Source: Phycisphaerae bacterium
Lineage (GTDB): Bacteria > Planctomycetota > Phycisphaerae > Sedimentisphaerales > Anaerobacaceae
DNA: 34,666 nt
Assembly (NCBI GenBank): GCA_030619925.1
Contig: JAUXAL010000046.1
Coordinates: 1-34,666, forward strand
Direction of reading: 5' to 3'
Part shown: positions 32,021-34,666 of the stretch, piece after piece
Layout: the number at the start of each line of letters is the position of its first letter
Position numbering within the stretch: position 1 is the stretch's first letter
Position numbers and translations under genes: made by a program
The notes under the pieces: model-generated
Told to the model about the DNA's origin: nothing
Database searches by the model: none
Seen by the model: the letters and a program-made list of their open reading frames with translations, nothing else

Positions 32021-33874
32021 ATGTGTAAAATTTATAGTCTTTGGAAAGTTGTTTTTTTCTCTCTGTTTTTGTTTGTGGTTGTTCAGTTGGCCCTTGCGCA
32101 GGATATTCCAGCCTCGCCAGAAGAGCCACAGAGGCCCGCTGTCGTGGCGTTCGTCAACGTGAACGTCGTTCCAATGGATCGCGAGCGAATCCTCCCGCAA
32201 CAGACCGTGATCGTGCGGGCAGATCGGATAAGTGAAATCGGCCCCGTTGATACGACCGACATTCCTGAAGGTGCACTGCGAATCGATGGCCGCGATAAAT
32301 ACCTCATGCCAGGCCTGGTGGACATGCACGTGCATCAAAATTATGAGTACCAGCTAACCCTCTTCATCGCCAATGGCGTTACAACGATTCGCAACATGTG
32401 GGGGATGGAGTATCACCTAAGACTTCGGGAGCAAATCAAGAAGGGCAAGCTCATTGGCCCGACAATCTATACTACCGGGCCACTCATCGATGGTAATCCA
32501 CCTGTATGGCCGGGTAGTACCGTTGTGGAAACGTCCGAGCGGGCGACGCAAGTGGTCGCCGAACATAAGAAGGCAGGATACGACTTCATCAAGGTGTACG
32601 ACCGTCTGTCGCTGGAGTGCTACGATGCCATAATCGAAGCTGCCGCGAAGCATGGGATGCCCGTTGTCGGTCATGTTCCGACTGCTGTTGGCCTTGAGCA
32701 CGTGCTGGCCGCAGGCCAACACAGTATGGAGCACCTTTTCGGTTATAGCGACTTCCTACAGATTGAAGACTCCCCGCCTTGGCAGCAGATAGACGAAACG
32801 AAGATTCCGCATATCGTGCAGACCACCCGTGAAGCAGGCATATGGAACTGCGTTACCCTCGTCGTACTTCAGAAAAGATTGAGCAGCGAGGAGGCGGAGC
32901 AAGAGCGCAAACTGGCGCATATGAAGTACGTACCGCCGACTCAGAAACTTGAGTGGTTTGAGGGTAGACGGTTTGAAGACCAAAACCACAGCCGCAAAAT
33001 GAGGAAGCGAATGACAAAGGCACTGCACGATGCCGGAGCGAGAATCCTGCTTGGAAGCGACACTCCGAATCCTTATGTGGTGCCGGGAATTGCTCTTCAC
33101 CAGGAGTTGCGAAACCTCGTTGATGCGGGCCTGACACCCTACGAAGCCATCAAGGCTGGCACACGCAACGCCGCCGAGTGCCTGGGCGTGCTGAACGAGT
33201 TTGGCACTGTGACCGTTGGTCTGCGAGCGGACTTGCTCCTGGTGGAAGACAATCCCCTTGTAGACGTTGGCAATGCTGCCAGGCGTGCCGGAGTCATGCT
33301 GCGTGGACGCTGGTTCCCGCAATCCGAGCTGCAAGCCATGCTGGACGCATTGGCAATAAAGCACGCCACTGAGGAGAACTCTGATGGTGTCATGCTGCAC
33401 GGACGCTGGTATCCTCGATCCGTGTTGGAGCCTATGGTGGACTGGTACAAAGAAAGGATGGACGCGCAGAATGAAAGTCAGAAGGAAGAACTGGTGGAGG
33501 CAGTCCTTTCGTCAGACCGGATTTTTCTTGCGGGTAACGGGCCGGTAGCTCGTTCCGTTGCCATGAAGCTAATGCAGCCGGGGCTCCAGGTATATGTTGC
33601 CGGAGATGCGACAACGCCGGCGATAGGAAAGGGAGACCTGCTCATGGCGACCTCACGTTTTGGCGAATCGACGACCACCTTTAACATAGCCTCTGCCGCA
33701 AAGAGTTCCGGGGCCGGCGTCGTTCTATTGACCCAACTACCCCCATTTTTTGAATCGAGAATAAGGGATATCTCCGATCTGGTTTTTGTCTTGGGCCCTG
33801 ATTTTGACGAGGCGGCGGGGCTTTTCGTTGATGAGTTGGTCACTCTAATCACCGAGAAAAGGAGGAAGAACTAA
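32021..33874 (+). CDS. Exported amidohydrolase fused to a SIS (sugar isomerase) domain
   Basis: 617 residues. A signal peptide (MCKIYSLWKVVFFSLFLFVV...LALAQ) precedes an imidazolonepropionase-like amidohydrolase (about 40-450): LMPGLVDMHVHQN (metal His103/His105), FIKVYD (lysine), VVGHVPTAVG, HSMEHLFG and LLGSDTPNPYVV. Residues 425-442 (VMLRGRWFPQSELQAMLD) are repeated 32 residues later at 457-474 (VMLHGRWYPRSVLEPMVD). The last about 130 residues match a SIS domain of the 6-phospho-3-hexuloisomerase kind: IFLAGNGPVARSVAMKLM, VYVAGDATTPAIGKGDLLMA and GAGVVLLTQ. SIS domains bind phosphosugars and normally act in the cytoplasm, so the export signal is odd. No frameshift is needed for the fusion. 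Substrate unknown. Confidence 0.82.
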   Translation: MCKIYSLWKVVFFSLFLFVVVQLALAQDIPASPEEPQRPAVVAFVNVNVVPMDRERILPQQTVIVRADRISEIGPVDTTDIPEGALRIDGRDKYLMPGLVDMHVHQNYEYQLTLFIANGVTTIRNMWGMEYHLRLREQIKKGKLIGPTIYTTGPLIDGNPPVWPGSTVVETSERATQVVAEHKKAGYDFIKVYDRLSLECYDAIIEAAAKHGMPVVGHVPTAVGLEHVLAAGQHSMEHLFGYSDFLQIEDSPPWQQIDETKIPHIVQTTREAGIWNCVTLVVLQKRLSSEEAEQERKLAHMKYVPPTQKLEWFEGRRFEDQNHSRKMRKRMTKALHDAGARILLGSDTPNPYVVPGIALHQELRNLVDAGLTPYEAIKAGTRNAAECLGVLNEFGTVTVGLRADLLLVEDNPLVDVGNAARRAGVMLRGRWFPQSELQAMLDALAIKHATEENSDGVMLHGRWYPRSVLEPMVDWYKERMDAQNESQKEELVEAVLSSDRIFLAGNGPVARSVAMKLMQPGLQVYVAGDATTPAIGKGDLLMATSRFGESTTTFNIASAAKSSGAGVVLLTQLPPFFESRIRDISDLVFVLGPDFDEAAGLFVDELVTLITEKRRKN

Positions 33875-33894
33875 GCAAAAGTGGAGACAGCCGA

Positions 33895-33972
33895 ACTCCA
33901 TTGTGGTACGCCCAAGAAAAAGGCCATACTGAAATCGTCGAGCTTTTACTCAAGCACGGAGCAAAGGAATAA
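33895..33972 (+). pseudogene. Ankyrin-repeat gene remnant (last repeat only)
   Basis: In a frame different from the upstream gene, the sequence reads TPLWYAQEKGHTEIVELLLK followed by HGAKE and a stop at 33970-33972. This is one textbook ankyrin repeat. There is no start codon and no further repeat upstream, so it is the 3' tail of a lost gene, beginning right after the amidohydrolase-SIS stop. Confidence 0.7.
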
Positions 33973-33980
33973 CAAGTCTG

Positions 33981-34049
33981 GTAGGGTGGGGCTTGCCCCA
34001 CCTTCAAGAATGTCACGTGCTTTGGTCGGTGGGCTAAAGCCCACCCTAC
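33981..34049. repeat. GTAGGGTGGG...CCCACCCTAC dispersed repeat
   Basis: The outer arms are complementary (GTAGGGTGGG and CCCACCCTAC). Each half also forms its own hairpin (GGTGGGGCTTGCCCCACC and GGTGGGCTAAAGCCCACC). This type of REP-like element is known from many bacteria. Nothing else is seen in 34050-34175. Confidence 0.8.
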
Positions 34050-34175
34050 ATTACCGCGGAGCTTTGGGACGCAGACATCGGCTGGAATTAAGAATGGTGA
34101 CCCCGGAATTAGTAAGTCGTTTTCAAGGGATAATTTCAGTTCTTAATTTTGTTAATCTGTGAAAAAATCCCTGAG

Positions 34176-34496
34176 CTAACTGCTGGTTGTTTTTCGCGAA
34201 AAACCCAGCAGCGATTTGAAGTAATTTTTGAGCCAGCTCCAGTGCAAAATGATATGCACAACCATCAAACTGACAAACAGAACAGCCAGATAAAAATGGA
34301 CATCGCCCCATTCGTGCCGGGTCATTGACCAGAGGTCTTTTATGTGCTCTCTATCGCCGCCGTGGAGGAGCCGGCCGCGTCCGCCTGTGCCGGGCGGCAA
34401 TATGTACTTCATAATAAAGCCGGTAACAGCCAAACCCAGCAGGTCGATAAAGCTGACCAAATCGACAATAAAATTTAGTGTTGTGCGTTTCATCAT
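34176..34496 (-). CDS. DUF4405 small membrane protein (cytochrome b-like)
   Basis: 106 residues. Two membrane segments (about 8-32 and 67-86) with histidines at their ends: TRHEWGDVHFYLAVLFV and VVHIILHWSW. This pattern matches DUF4405, small cytochrome b561-like proteins thought to bind haem. A glycine-rich loop (PPGTGGRGRLLHGGDREH) separates the segments. It stands alone on the minus strand, and the redox partner is not in the window. The start could be either of two adjacent ATGs. Confidence 0.8.
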   Translation of the reverse strand: MMKRTTLNFIVDLVSFIDLLGLAVTGFIMKYILPPGTGGRGRLLHGGDREHIKDLWSMTRHEWGDVHFYLAVLFVSLMVVHIILHWSWLKNYFKSLLGFSRKTTSS

Positions 34497-34529
34497 ACTA
34501 CTACTCTATAACACGTGATTTGCAAGGTT

Positions 34530-34617
34530 GTCATTGCGAGGGCTGCGAAGCAGCCCGTGGCAATCTCTACTTCACGAATGGTTGAGATTGCTTCGTCGCT
34601 GCGCTCCTCGCAATGAC
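34530..34617. repeat. GTCATTGCGAGG-type dispersed inverted repeat
   Basis: Starts GTCATTGCGAGG, contains GGCAATCTC and GAGATTGC as an inner inverted pair, and ends CCTCGCAATGAC: an 88-bp imperfect palindrome. This sequence is a widespread extragenic repeat in bacteria. The last 49 bases of the window show no feature. Confidence 0.85.
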
Positions 34618-34666
34618 ACTCTGCATTTTATTTGTTACAGAGTACTACCATCCGAACAATACGGAC

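Overview
The window most resembles a chromosomal fragment from a Planctomycetota bacterium, probably Phycisphaerae-like. This is inferred from gene content: a dockerin-tailed DUF362 protein, a formylglycine-type sulfatase beside GH50-like and GH5-like exported glycosidases, a LamG surface protein, DUF6599, DUF4832 and several Tat or lipoprotein signals. There is no rRNA or marker gene to prove it. No phage, plasmid, CRISPR or transposase gene is visible.

Layout. (1) 1-345: a degenerate 21-bp tandem array, no gene. (2) 345-4653 (-): purine permease, lipoprotein-type MTA/SAH nucleosidase and a membrane DUF362-dockerin protein; the last is bracketed by an intact tRNA-Leu and a tRNA-Leu 3'-end-like fragment. 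(3) 4885-9001 (-): tRNA-Leu(UAG), xseB, xseA, and an exported protein joining a lipoprotein-carrier-like domain to a glycosidase-like domain. (4) 9258-10094 (+): membrane C39-like protease. (5) 10095-10700: about 600 bp of stacked inverted repeats. (6) 10700-11662 (-): YhaM-type exoribonuclease. (7) 12136-20180 (+): GH5-like hydrolase, GH50-like hydrolase, sulfatase and a beta-CASP RNA nuclease; the first three suit breakdown of sulfated polysaccharide. (8) 20336-23504 (+): promoter, structured leader and LamG surface protein. (9) 23735-24826 (-): tatC and tatA, divergent from (10) 24987-31931 (+): DUF6599, Tat-exported DUF362, DUF4832 protein, polyferredoxin membrane protein and Tat-exported aldo/keto reductase. 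(11) 32021-33874 (+): exported amidohydrolase fused to a SIS domain, then an ankyrin remnant, a DUF4405 protein and dispersed repeats.

The most striking content is the repeats. A 40-41 bp double-hairpin element (GC hairpin, TGATCA, CCCGCC-TTC-GGCGGG) occurs about eight times. At least three copies lie inside the coding regions of recognisable enzymes, each adding 39 bp (13 residues) in frame and in two different reading frames; a fourth lies in the N-terminal leader of the DUF362-dockerin protein. A separate 96-bp element with inverted ends and a 6-bp flanking duplication sits in frame inside a signal peptide; removing it restores a normal signal peptide. Heptanucleotide tandem repeats (GTATATC, TTCTGTC and GGACAGA types) occur at five loci, one of them coding the tail of the nucleosidase. 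Together they suggest a genome in which several families of small selfish DNA are tolerated inside proteins, comparable in principle to Rickettsia palindromic elements and cyanobacterial heptanucleotide repeats.
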